A stretch of 5,673 nucleotides of DNA from an uncultured Halomicronema sp. (GCA_937897665.1 CALCPB010000949.1:1-5673); one strand, 5' to 3'. Counted from the first letter of the stretch, positions 1 to 5,583 are shown. Notes: generated by a model from the letters alone, not told the origin. Program-made: numbers and translations.

Positions 1-2
1 TG

Positions 3-455
3 CATCATCAACGACAAAAGGGGCAGCATACCCTCAAGCCACAATTCGCTGCGGCGGTTCGCCAAGCCTTTGCCTCCGTGCAGAGCGATCCGTTTCGGAT
101 GTCGCAACCGCTCGCGATTAATGCTACTGACGATAATGCCGGGGCTGTTCTCGGTGTGTTGAAACAGTGGATGCAAGACCCCGACCTTACCTGGGATACG
201 GCCTTACACAATCTGCAAAAGCTACAGCAACGCCGCCGTATAGCACTGACTGCCCGCCCTACAGCCGTTAAGGCCCGCACCGCCACAGCCTCTGACTCGC
301 AAGAAGCCTATGCGACGGATGGCAGCGAGCTGCAAAGCACGGCGCTGCGACCTGGCGTATATGGTTGTCGCGAAGCGTGGATTCCGCCCCACCGGCGATC
401 GCAGGCTTGGGATCGCACCCGCCCCCCCCAACGGGATCGCCGAGCGCAGGCTTAA
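3..455 (+). CDS. C-terminal part of an unrecognised protein (5' end outside window)
   Basis: The frame is open from the left edge to the TAA at 453-455, giving about 150 codons, so this is the 3' part of a longer gene. The first in-frame start inside the window is a GTG at 78, but coding-like sequence continues upstream of it (reading roughly HHQRQKGQHTLKPQFAAAV), so 78 is probably not the real start. The region around codons 20-80 looks like a genuine soluble protein with amphipathic helices, for example VLGVLKQWMQDPDLTWDTAL. I do not recognise the family and assign no function. From about position 340 the composition changes. The tail is rich in Arg, Pro and Gln, contains a HIP1 site, an 8-C run at 422-429 and a repeated CGCAGGCTT, and reads like translated intergenic DNA. 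The stop may therefore have moved through a frameshift or loss of an earlier stop. That is an inference. No catalytic motif, signal peptide or membrane segment is visible. Confidence 0.6.
   Translation, partial: HHQRQKGQHTLKPQFAAAVRQAFASVQSDPFRMSQPLAINATDDNAGAVLGVLKQWMQDPDLTWDTALHNLQKLQQRRRIALTARPTAVKARTATASDSQEAYATDGSELQSTALRPGVYGCREAWIPPHRRSQAWDRTRPPQRDRRAQA
400..453 (+). repeat. Direct repeat CGCAGGCTT, two copies 45 bp apart
   Basis: CGCAGGCTT occurs at 400-408 and again at 445-453. Between them lie two GGGATCGC words and a run of eight C at 422-429. The second copy runs into the TAA that ends the first reading frame. This is visible in the sequence; its meaning is unknown. It may be a small intergenic repeat that has become part of the gene's 3' end. 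Confidence 0.5.
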
Positions 456-570
456 TAAAGCAAGCAACTGCCCTACCCCTGCCGCCCAACCGCAGCCATC
501 AGCCGCCCGTTGAGTCAGCCTCCATGCCATAAACGGCTGCACCGGTAGCTCGCAGCATCCCCTTCAAGCA

Positions 571-691
571 GGGCCGAGCCCGAAGACCGATAGCGGTCGA
601 AATACGACCCTGAGAGGCAGGTCAAACACCCCCTTCAGCCTTCTGAAATGTCTTGGCCTCACGGCAGGTTGCGACATCTCGATTTTCAGAA
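571..691. other. Cluster of inverted repeats, possible structured RNA
   Basis: The elements in order are as follows. GGGC-CGA-GCCC lies at 571-581. GACCG-ATAG-CGGTC at 585-598 overlaps GGTCG-AAATA-CGACC at 595-609. TTCAG-CCTT-CTGAA lies at 634-647. A tiered hairpin spans 641-691: an outer 8-bp stem (TTCTGAAA 641-648 with TTTCAGAA 684-691), then TGTC 649-652 with GACA 673-676, then GCC/GGC closing a TCAC loop at 656-665. Several pairings exclude one another, as expected of a conformational switch. They are also symmetric, so either strand could carry the RNA. I do not recognise a known family; RNase P RNA, tmRNA and SRP RNA consensus words are absent. It could also be chance structure in GC-rich DNA. 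Confidence 0.3.
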
Positions 692-786
692 AACCGCCCC
701 CCATCTGGCACCTCGCCCCCTCAAGGCCCCGGCACTTTACACTCCGACCATGCCTTGGCCTAAGAAATAGCGTCATCTTCCCCGGC

Positions 787-800
787 CTGTCAATTGGCAG
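787..800. promoter_or_regulatory. Imperfect palindrome CTGTCAATTGGCAG upstream of the solute-binding protein gene
   Basis: The 14-bp word is self-complementary except for one position pair. It lies about 60 bp upstream of the gene at 862. The size and position would suit an operator for a dimeric repressor or activator. No regulator can be named from it, and no good promoter is visible beside it. Confidence 0.2.
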
Positions 801-861
801 AAGGTGTCACATAAGCCCCGCAAATGTAGCAGCGATCGCTAGGATAGGATCGCAATTCGGA

Positions 862-2646
862 GTGATGGATACGCAAATGGTTGGTCGGTGTCGATATCTA
901 TCGGGGTTTGTAGGCGCAGCGTTGATGGTCGGCGCCACCATCATCAGTAGCTGTAGCCCAACGCCCCCCACCGCTTCGGATACAGCCGAGACAGACGCTG
1001 CCGCCGTCACCCCCGCAACCCGCGATCGCACAACTCTGAGGCTGCTCTACAGCCAGGTACCGCTCACACTGAACCCGCATCTAGCCACTGGCATTCAAGA
1101 TTTTGAGGCGGGTCGCATTGTCTATGAGCCCTTAGCCACGACCGATGAACGAGGTGAACTCGTGCCCATCCTAGCGGCGGCGATTCCCACCGTTGAAGAC
1201 GGCAGCGTTGCGGCCGATGGCAAATCTGTCACCTGGCAGCTGCAGCCAGATGTGCAATGGGCCGATGGTGAGCCTTTAACCGCTGAAGACGTGGTGTTTA
1301 CCTTCGACTTTGTCAGCAATCCTCAGGTGGGGGCCGCCACCGCGCAATATTATGAAGCCGTTGAGTCAGTCGAAGCCATTGATGAGCTGACCGTCAAAAT
1401 CACCTTCAAAGACGTGACGGCAGCTTGGCAGATTCCCTTTACGGGGCAGACGGGCGTCATTCTGCCGCAGCATCTCTTGGCCGACGTCGATGACGCCGCG
1501 ACACGATCAGCCCAGGTCAACCAGCAGCCCATCGGCACTGGTCCTTACCAGGTTGCTGATCGCCAGCCAGGGGCGATCGTATTTGAGCCGAATCCGACCT
1601 ATCGCGACAGTGCCCCATTTTTTCAAACCGTAGAACTCGTCGGCGGTCTGGCGCCCTATGCCGCAGCTCGCGAAGTGTTGAGTACGGGGGAGGCCGATTT
1701 TGCCCACAATTTGCAAGTCGAAGTGGCCTTGCTCAAAGACCTGCAACAAGATGGCCAAGGCGTGGTCGATACGGTCTTTGGAGGACTGGTCGAGCGAGTC
1801 ATGCTCAACCCCACCAATCCGCTTGCCGAAACGCCTTCTGGTGAGCGCTCAAGCCTCGCCGCTGAGCATCCTTTTTTAAACGACCAGCGGGTGCGACAGG
1901 CGATCTCCTATGCCATCGATCGCGACTCCATTACCGAAGAGCTGTATGGCTTTACCGGCCGCCCCACCGCTCAGCTACTGGTCGCCCCTCGGCCCTACGC
2001 TAACCCAGGCACCGTGCCCTACGAATACAACCTGGAAAAGGCTGAAGCCCTACTTGACGAAGCGGGGTGGCAAGATACCGATGGCGATGGCATTCGCGAT
2101 CGCGACGGCGTCGACATGACCGTGGTGTTTCAGACATCGGTCAACCCCGTCCGCCAAAAAACCCAAACCCGCATCGAAGAAAACCTACAGTCCCTCGGCA
2201 TTGACGTTGACATTAAACGCGTGCGCGTAGACGACTTTTTCTCCGGTGACCCCGAACAAACCAACAGCATCAATCACTTTTATGCCGATCTGCAGGCCTA
2301 CACCACCGGCAACGATCATCCCGACCCGACGATTTATCTCAGCTGGTGGACCTGCGGCCAAATCGCCACCCAAGCAAACCAGTGGCAAAAGCCGAACAAT
2401 GCCCGCTACTGCAACACCGACTATGACGAGCTTTGGGATACCGCCCAGCAAGAGCTGAATCTCGAAAGACGGGCCGCCCTGTTTCAAGAAATGGATGCGC
2501 TGCTGGCAGCAGAGGTGGCGGTGATTCCCATCGTGCATCGCGCCACTACCAACGGCGTCAGCAAAGATCTGGTGGGGTTAGCACCCACGCCTTGGGATAC
2601 TAGCACCTGGGATATTGCCCAGTGGCAGCGCACAGCAGGTGAATAG
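862..2646 (+). CDS. ABC transporter solute-binding lipoprotein, family 5 (peptide/nickel type)
   Basis: This 594-residue protein is a typical length for a family 5 solute-binding protein (OppA/DppA/NikA type). These capture peptides or other small solutes outside the cytoplasmic membrane and deliver them to an ABC permease. The N-terminus is a lipoprotein signal: Arg residues, a hydrophobic run (FVGAALMVGATI), then a lipobox-like IISSC with Cys31 as the likely lipidated residue. A Ser/Thr/Ala/Pro-rich linker follows. The family domain begins near residue 60 (LRLLYSQVPLTLNPHLATG) and includes the typical WQLQPDVQWADGEPLTAEDV and later RVRQAISYAIDRDSI segments. Residues 405-416 (DTDGDGIRDRDG) form an Asp-rich loop like a calcium site. 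C498 and C517 could form a disulfide. Starts at GTG 862, ATG 865 and ATG 877 are all possible. Only weak Shine-Dalgarno words precede them, and ATG 877 would give the most standard signal peptide. No permease or ATPase gene is adjacent. The substrate is unknown. Confidence 0.93.
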   Translation: MMDTQMVGRCRYLSGFVGAALMVGATIISSCSPTPPTASDTAETDAAAVTPATRDRTTLRLLYSQVPLTLNPHLATGIQDFEAGRIVYEPLATTDERGELVPILAAAIPTVEDGSVAADGKSVTWQLQPDVQWADGEPLTAEDVVFTFDFVSNPQVGAATAQYYEAVESVEAIDELTVKITFKDVTAAWQIPFTGQTGVILPQHLLADVDDAATRSAQVNQQPIGTGPYQVADRQPGAIVFEPNPTYRDSAPFFQTVELVGGLAPYAAAREVLSTGEADFAHNLQVEVALLKDLQQDGQGVVDTVFGGLVERVMLNPTNPLAETPSGERSSLAAEHPFLNDQRVRQAISYAIDRDSITEELYGFTGRPTAQLLVAPRPYANPGTVPYEYNLEKAEALLDEAGWQDTDGDGIRDRDGVDMTVVFQTSVNPVRQKTQTRIEENLQSLGIDVDIKRVRVDDFFSGDPEQTNSINHFYADLQAYTTGNDHPDPTIYLSWWTCGQIATQANQWQKPNNARYCNTDYDELWDTAQQELNLERRAALFQEMDALLAAEVAVIPIVHRATTNGVSKDLVGLAPTPWDTSTWDIAQWQRTAGE

Positions 2647-2671
2647 AATCCGTCCAGCTATACTCTGGTGA

Positions 2672-2697
2672 GGCCAGCCGGGTCGGCTCAACTGGCC
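2672..2697 (+). terminator. Hairpin 25 nt after the solute-binding protein stop
   Basis: GGCCAG at 2672-2677 pairs with CTGGCC at 2692-2697. Alternatively, an inner stem AGCCG-GGT-CGGCT at 2676-2688 stacks under a GGCC/GGCC outer stem. The position suits transcription termination of the upstream gene. There is no T-run, so it is not a classical intrinsic terminator. Cyanobacterial terminators often lack one, which keeps the call plausible but uncertain. Confidence 0.4.
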
Positions 2698-2719
2698 GCC
2701 GCTAACCAACAGGTTTAAG

Positions 2720-2732
2720 CATCACCGTGATG
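2720..2732. repeat. Perfect dyad CATCAC-C-GTGATG
   Basis: This 13-bp inverted repeat has a single central base. With a 1-nt centre it is more suited to a DNA-binding dimer site than to an RNA hairpin. It lies about 75 bp after the solute-binding protein gene and far from any recognised start, so a regulatory role is only a possibility. Confidence 0.25.
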
Positions 2733-2866
2733 GCCTCAAGACTTGCGACAGCGCGCCATCCTTTAGCTAGTCGGCGGGGAAGGGCAGTCATCGATAGCCG
2801 CTCACTCTACACAATGTTGGGAGCTTTGTAACGTATGGCGATCGCAAACCACCGCTCGGTCCAGAC

Positions 2867-2884
2867 ACTCCAGACCGCTGGAGT
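2867..2884. repeat. 7-bp inverted repeat ACTCCAG-ACCG-CTGGAGT
   Basis: The stem is perfect with a four-base loop, in the middle of the gene-free stretch. No T-run follows on either side, so it is not called a terminator. Its function is unknown. Confidence 0.35.
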
Positions 2885-2943
2885 CGTGATTTGACCAGCC
2901 GCTCCATTCCCGAGGGTTCGCCCTTCCCGAAGAGTATTGCGAC

Positions 2944-2968
2944 CTCCGAATTCCCAACTCCGAATTCC
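2944..2968. repeat. Tandem CTCCGAATTCC, two copies with 14-bp period
   Basis: CTCCGAATTCC occurs at 2944-2954 and 2958-2968, separated by CAA. Short tandem repeats built on AATTCC occur between genes in many cyanobacteria, so I read this as a minor simple repeat and not as a regulatory site. Confidence 0.5.
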
Positions 2969-3016
2969 ACGACATCCCACATTCACACAAACGGGGCTTT
3001 TTCATAAATTTTGGCG

Positions 3017-3044
3017 GAAGTCAGGCATCTGTTCTGAAGTCAGG
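3017..3044. promoter_or_regulatory. Two exact GAAGTCAGG direct repeats, 19 bp apart
   Basis: The 9-bp word lies at 3017-3025 and 3036-3044, a period close to two turns of the helix. It sits directly upstream of a candidate promoter for the glycosyltransferase. This spacing and position are typical of activator sites bound head to tail on one face of DNA. The binding protein cannot be named from the sequence. Confidence 0.3.
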
Positions 3045-3045
3045 G

Positions 3046-3076
3046 TTGATTTGGGAAAGATGAAAAAGGATATAGT
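3046..3076 (+). promoter_or_regulatory. Candidate sigma-70-type promoter for the glycosyltransferase
   Basis: TATAGT at 3071-3076 is a good -10 match. The best -35 candidate, TTGATT at 3046-3051, leaves a 19-bp spacer, which is longer than ideal. A weak -35 preceded by direct repeats suggests activator dependence (inference). A start near 3083 would give a leader of about 78 nt that includes part of the GGGGT-GTC-ACCCC hairpin. Confidence 0.3.
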
Positions 3077-3078
3077 GA

Positions 3079-3091
3079 GGGGTGTCACCCC
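3079..3091. repeat. Hairpin GGGGT-GTC-ACCCC upstream of the glycosyltransferase
   Basis: A perfect 5-bp stem with a 3-nt loop lies 70 nt before the glycosyltransferase ATG. It could be an operator or a structure near the 5' end of the mRNA. It is too far from the start codon to cover the ribosome binding region. Confidence 0.3.
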
Positions 3092-3160
3092 AGAGGAAGC
3101 GATCGCTCCCCCACTGTTTAGCCATATTGCTGGCATCTTCACCCTTCGACTAGAGCGCTC

Positions 3161-4066
3161 ATGTTTTCGATTTACATTCTCACCTACAACGAAGAACTCG
3201 ACATCGCGGCCTGCATTGAGTCCGCCATGCTGTCTGACGACGTGATTGTGGTCGATTCTTGTAGCCGCGATCGCACCGTCGAAATCGCCTCGCAATATCC
3301 CGTGCGCGTCGTTGAACATCCCTTCGAGAGCCATGGCAAACAACGGACCTGGATGTTGGAAAACATTCCCGCTAAGCATGAGTGGGCCTACATCTTAGAA
3401 GCCGACGAACGCATGACGCCAGAACTTTTTCAAGAGTGCTGCGACGCGATGCAACGGGGCGAGCACGTTGGTTACTACGCCGCCGAGCGCGTCATGTTTA
3501 TGGATCGGTGGATTAAGCACAGCACCCAATTTCCGCGCTATCAGTTGCGACTGCTGCAGCTCGGCAAAGTTTGGTTTACCGACTACGGCCACACCGAGCG
3601 CGAAGTGTGCGACGGCTCAACGGGTCTGTTGCAGGCCACCTATCCCCACTACACCTGCGGCAAAGGCATGAGCCGGTGGATTGAGAAACACAATCGCTAC
3701 TCTACCGACGAAGCGACAGAGACGCTCCGGCAGCTACAGACAGGCAGCGTTAATTGGCAGCAGCTCTTTTTTGGCAAAACGGAAATTGAGCGACGACACG
3801 CGCTGAAAGATTTATCCCTGCGACTGCCGCTACGGCCCCTCGTCCGGTGGGTGTATATGTATTTCATCCTCGGTGGCTGGCGTGATGGCGAAGCCGGTTT
3901 TGCTTGGTGTACCCTACAAGGTTTTTATGAGTATCTAATCGTGCTCAAAGTCAAAGAACTCAAACGACAAGCGGCGCAGCCGGCGGCCTCGCCCTTGCCC
4001 ACAATGACGCCTCCCAGCAAGCCAGCATCCACCCCCATCAATAGCACCCTAGCCGAGCATCGCTAA
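3161..4066 (+). CDS. Family 2 glycosyltransferase, WaaE/KdtX-like
   Basis: The 301-residue product has a GT-A fold nucleotide-sugar transferase at its N-terminus. Residues 5-12 (YILTYNEE) form the first strand and loop. VIVVDSCSRDRT at 28-39 is the typical VVDSxSxDxT segment. EADER at 80-84 holds the metal/UDP-sugar binding DxD-like position (D82). Later landmarks are RLLQLGKVWFTDYGHTE, EKHNRYSTDEA, and a C-terminal part LPLRPLVRWVYMYFILGGW with GEAGFAW, as in WaaE/KdtX-type enzymes. These add a sugar to lipopolysaccharide core or related surface glycans at the cytoplasmic face of the membrane. The exact donor and acceptor cannot be read here. The last ~35 residues are a Pro/Ser/Thr-rich tail. 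ATG 3161 is the only start after the in-frame stop at 3119, and only a weak GAG precedes it. The gene stands alone. Confidence 0.9.
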   Translation: MFSIYILTYNEELDIAACIESAMLSDDVIVVDSCSRDRTVEIASQYPVRVVEHPFESHGKQRTWMLENIPAKHEWAYILEADERMTPELFQECCDAMQRGEHVGYYAAERVMFMDRWIKHSTQFPRYQLRLLQLGKVWFTDYGHTEREVCDGSTGLLQATYPHYTCGKGMSRWIEKHNRYSTDEATETLRQLQTGSVNWQQLFFGKTEIERRHALKDLSLRLPLRPLVRWVYMYFILGGWRDGEAGFAWCTLQGFYEYLIVLKVKELKRQAAQPAASPLPTMTPPSKPASTPINSTLAEHR

Positions 4067-4223
4067 GGGAATTGCGCAAACATCACGCCCCGATCGCAGG
4101 GGTTAGCCTTGCCAACCCCTGACAGGAGGCTATCTGTCCTGAGGGAAACTGGATTCAGCAGCGAGTATGCTGCCTTTCTTGCTGACGACCATAAGCGTTA
4201 CACTCAAGGGCGGCCTGAATTGA
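4067..4223. other. Spacer between the glycosyltransferase and the oxidoreductase-like frame
   Basis: No gene is recognised here. It holds a strong hairpin at 4097-4121, a second one at 4121-4138 and the first copy of a 9-bp direct repeat (4137-4145). In the frame of the downstream oxidoreductase, an ATG at 4167 is followed by 17 further codons and a TGA at 4221. That short peptide does not resemble the expected flavoprotein N-terminus. Confidence 0.5.
4097..4121 (+). terminator. Strong hairpin 30 nt after the glycosyltransferase stop
   Basis: CAGGGGTT at 4097-4104 pairs with AACCCCTG at 4114-4121. Two further G-C pairs inside the loop form after one mismatch. A second hairpin, GACAG-loop-CTGTC at 4121-4138, shares its edge. 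There is no T-run. The position after the stop makes termination of the glycosyltransferase transcript the likeliest role. Confidence 0.45.
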
Positions 4224-4234
4224 GCTCCTGAGGG
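4137..4234. repeat. Direct repeat TCCTGAGGG, 89 bp apart
   Basis: Copies lie at 4137-4145 and 4226-4234. The second copy falls exactly in the codons for the glycine-loop remnant APEG of the oxidoreductase relative, close to where its homology stops. A 9-bp repeat at such a boundary could mark a past rearrangement or target duplication, but it is short enough to be chance. Confidence 0.35.
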
Positions 4235-4322
4235 TCTCGACGCAGCGGCTCAGGCGGCTCGCTTAGGGGCCAGAGTAGCTCTGATTCGCCAAGGACTCGA
4301 TGGTCGGCGATCGCCCCTACAG
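4224..4322 (+). pseudogene. Detached N-terminal FAD-domain coding sequence of the oxidoreductase
   Basis: These 33 codons are in frame with the ATG at 4323 and read APEGLDAAAQAARLGARVAL followed by IRQGLDGRRSPLQ. This is the expected start of an FAD-binding Rossmann fold in disulfide-reductase-like flavoproteins: glycine loop, helix with AAxxAxxLGARVALI, end of the second strand. It has no ATG, GTG or TTG of its own, and a TGA at 4221-4223 precedes it in frame. The preceding strand (normally like YDVVVIGG) is not found in any frame just upstream. The segment is therefore conserved coding sequence that apparently can no longer be translated in the usual way, unless a rare start such as ATT at 4284 is used. 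Confidence 0.65.
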
Positions 4323-5579
4323 ATGCAAGGGCTGCTGCAAACAAACCCTAACGACCATCTCTCCCCGCCTGCCGATAGCCCCCTCTCTCCCTGGCAATGG
4401 GCAGTTCAACGCGCTACCTTGATTGCGGAGACGCTCACGCAAGATGACTGGCAGCAGCTGATGGTGCAAGGTGTTGACGTCATTGCCGCTAGGGGGCAAA
4501 TTAGCGGCGATCGCCCCCTGACCCTGACGACTCCGGCCCGCCAACTCACCACACGCGCCCTCCTGCTAGCCACCGGCTACACGCCGTCAGTCCCAGATCT
4601 GCCAGGCTTATCAGCCGTTGCCTACGACACGCCCCAAACTTTTTTGCAGCGCGATGCCCTGCCGGTATCGGTCATTATTTGGGGCAGTGCGCCCTTGGGG
4701 TTAGCGCTGGCTCAAAACTTAAGGCAGTGTGGCGTGGCTGTCACCCTAATCACACCCAAACCTCGCCTGCTGCCCGCTGCCGACCCCGAGATATCGCAGT
4801 GGCTGGCAGCACAGCTGCGGGCCGAAGGCATTGATTTAAGGTTAAATGCAGACCTTTTAGCAGTCACCGCCCAACCAGAGGGAATCACTGCCAAGCTGAC
4901 CGATGCCCCGATCACTGCCGCATCTCTGGTCGTCGCGACTCAGCCGGTGGCGAATCTAATGGAACTGGGCCTGAAGGCTGTTTTTCAGGGCGATCGCCTG
5001 CTGACGGTCAATGCCTTTTTGCAAACTGAGCATCCTCGTATTTATGCCTGCGGGGCCGTGCTTGGCGGCGACGACTTGCCCGCGATCGCGCGCCAAGAAG
5101 CCCACTGCGCCCTTCATAACGCCTTGTTCTGGAATCGCCAACGCATTGACTACAGCACGATTCCCTACGCATTACCCACCCAACCCGCTGTAGCTCAGGT
5201 CGGCCTTACCGAACCGCAGGCACGTCAGCGCTACAGCGACAGTCAACTGCTGGTTGCCCAGCAGCCCCTCTATCAAAACCCGAAAGCGCAATGGCGAAAC
5301 GCCACCAGGGGATTTTGCAAACTGCTGGCCCACCGCGACGGTCATTTAATTGGCGCTCATGGCGTTGGCCCCGCAGCCACAGAATGGATGCAAACTGTGG
5401 CCCTACTCATGGCGCAAAGGACTCCGTGGTGGCAGCTGACCAACTTCCCCGCCCTGCCCGATAGCTTCACCGAAATCTTGCGACAAACCACTCAACAGTG
5501 GGAGCGCGATCGCTGGCAACCTGGCGGCTGGCGATACGACTGGGCCGAAAATTGGCATAACTGGCGGCGTAGTCGCTAA
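4323..5579 (+). CDS. Dihydrolipoamide dehydrogenase/mercuric reductase-like oxidoreductase, N-terminally truncated
   Basis: The 418-residue frame matches the pyridine nucleotide-disulfide oxidoreductase fold, in the cyanobacterial branch without the redox CxxxxC. Visible parts are the ATG motif A83-T84-G85 followed by YTPSVPDLPGL, an NAD(P)-binding fold around 115-200, the second FAD motif HPRIYACG (237-244), and a dimerisation domain from about 280 (AVAQVGLTEPQARQRY, GFCKLLAHRDGHLIGAHGVG, SFTEILRQT). Family members use FAD and NAD(P)H; the substrate of this branch is not known to me. Three oddities suggest decay or a changed role. The first FAD-binding strand and loop lie upstream of the only usable ATG, behind an in-frame TGA. 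The NAD(P) loop reads GSAPLG where GxGxxG is usual. The FAD-contacting Asp after YACG is Ala245. The usual C-terminal catalytic His is also missing, as expected without a disulfide. The frame is otherwise intact over 418 codons. Confidence 0.8.
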   Translation: MQGLLQTNPNDHLSPPADSPLSPWQWAVQRATLIAETLTQDDWQQLMVQGVDVIAARGQISGDRPLTLTTPARQLTTRALLLATGYTPSVPDLPGLSAVAYDTPQTFLQRDALPVSVIIWGSAPLGLALAQNLRQCGVAVTLITPKPRLLPAADPEISQWLAAQLRAEGIDLRLNADLLAVTAQPEGITAKLTDAPITAASLVVATQPVANLMELGLKAVFQGDRLLTVNAFLQTEHPRIYACGAVLGGDDLPAIARQEAHCALHNALFWNRQRIDYSTIPYALPTQPAVAQVGLTEPQARQRYSDSQLLVAQQPLYQNPKAQWRNATRGFCKLLAHRDGHLIGAHGVGPAATEWMQTVALLMAQRTPWWQLTNFPALPDSFTEILRQTTQQWERDRWQPGGWRYDWAENWHNWRRSR

Positions 5580-5583
5580 TCAT

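Larger units (their letters stand above)
456..861. other. Non-coding stretch between the partial gene and the solute-binding protein
   Basis: No convincing gene lies in these ~406 nt on either strand. A 70-codon minus-strand frame at 564-776 has an Arg/Pro-rich product and no recognisable domain. The stretch does hold several inverted repeats, described separately: short hairpins at 571-581, 585-609 and 634-647, and a larger tiered hairpin at 641-691. An imperfect palindrome lies at 787-800 and a HIP1 site at 832-839. I see no strong sigma-70 promoter pair on the + strand. On the minus strand, TTGACA (complement of 787-792) has only a weak -10 candidate. Confidence 0.5.
2647..3160. other. Gene-free stretch between the solute-binding protein and the glycosyltransferase
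   Basis: These ~510 nt have no convincing gene on either strand. The stretch contains the terminator-like hairpin at 2672-2697, a dyad at 2720-2732 and a HIP1 site at 2838-2845. Hairpins lie at 2867-2884 (ACTCCAG-ACCG-CTGGAGT, 7 bp) and 2912-2925 (GAGGG-TTCG-CCCTT). A tandem repeat is at 2944-2968. The last ~150 nt hold 9-bp direct repeats, a TATAGT box, the hairpin GGGGT-GTC-ACCCC at 3079-3091 and a HIP1 site at 3099-3106. Those elements plausibly form the control region of the glycosyltransferase. Confidence 0.55.
395..5513. repeat. HIP1 palindromes (GCGATCGC), at least 12 copies
   Basis: Exact GCGATCGC words start at 395, 832, 1022, 2096, 2838, 3099, 3267, 4307, 4507, 4990, 5082 and 5506. 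They occur inside all the recognised genes and in spacers. This density is characteristic of many cyanobacterial genomes and is the main evidence for the source organism. The genes share this signature, so none looks newly acquired from a non-cyanobacterial donor. Confidence 0.9.

Noticed and set aside
564..776. A 70-codon minus-strand ORF in the spacer upstream of the solute-binding protein.
   Set aside because: The product is Arg/Pro-rich without a recognisable domain, and the region is better described by its inverted repeats.
571..800. Identity of the structured stretch as RNase P RNA, tmRNA, SRP RNA or a cobalamin/glutamine riboswitch.
   Set aside because: The conserved core words of these RNAs, as I know them, are not present on either strand. 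6S RNA could not be judged because its sequence is poorly conserved.
2185..2538. A 117-codon minus-strand ORF inside the solute-binding protein gene.
   Set aside because: It is a shadow of a well-supported gene on the other strand, common in GC-rich coding DNA.
2981..3001. ACGGGGCTTTTTC as an intrinsic terminator.
   Set aside because: The T-run is present, but there is no upstream GCCCC arm to form the stem.
3060..3245. A short ORF starting at ATG 3060 with GGGAAAG just before it (MKKDIVRGVTPEEAIAPPLF...).
   Set aside because: It runs 85 nt into the glycosyltransferase in another frame, where it becomes a low-quality shadow. The candidate promoter would start transcription downstream of its ATG. 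No domain is recognisable.
4157..4231. A protein-like run of 24 codons (SSEYAAFLADDHKRYTQG...) in the frame that follows the glycosyltransferase stop.
   Set aside because: It has no start codon of its own, lies downstream of the intact glycosyltransferase stop, and ends at TGA 4229. The glycosyltransferase already has a complete C-terminal part. A short chance frame is the simplest explanation.
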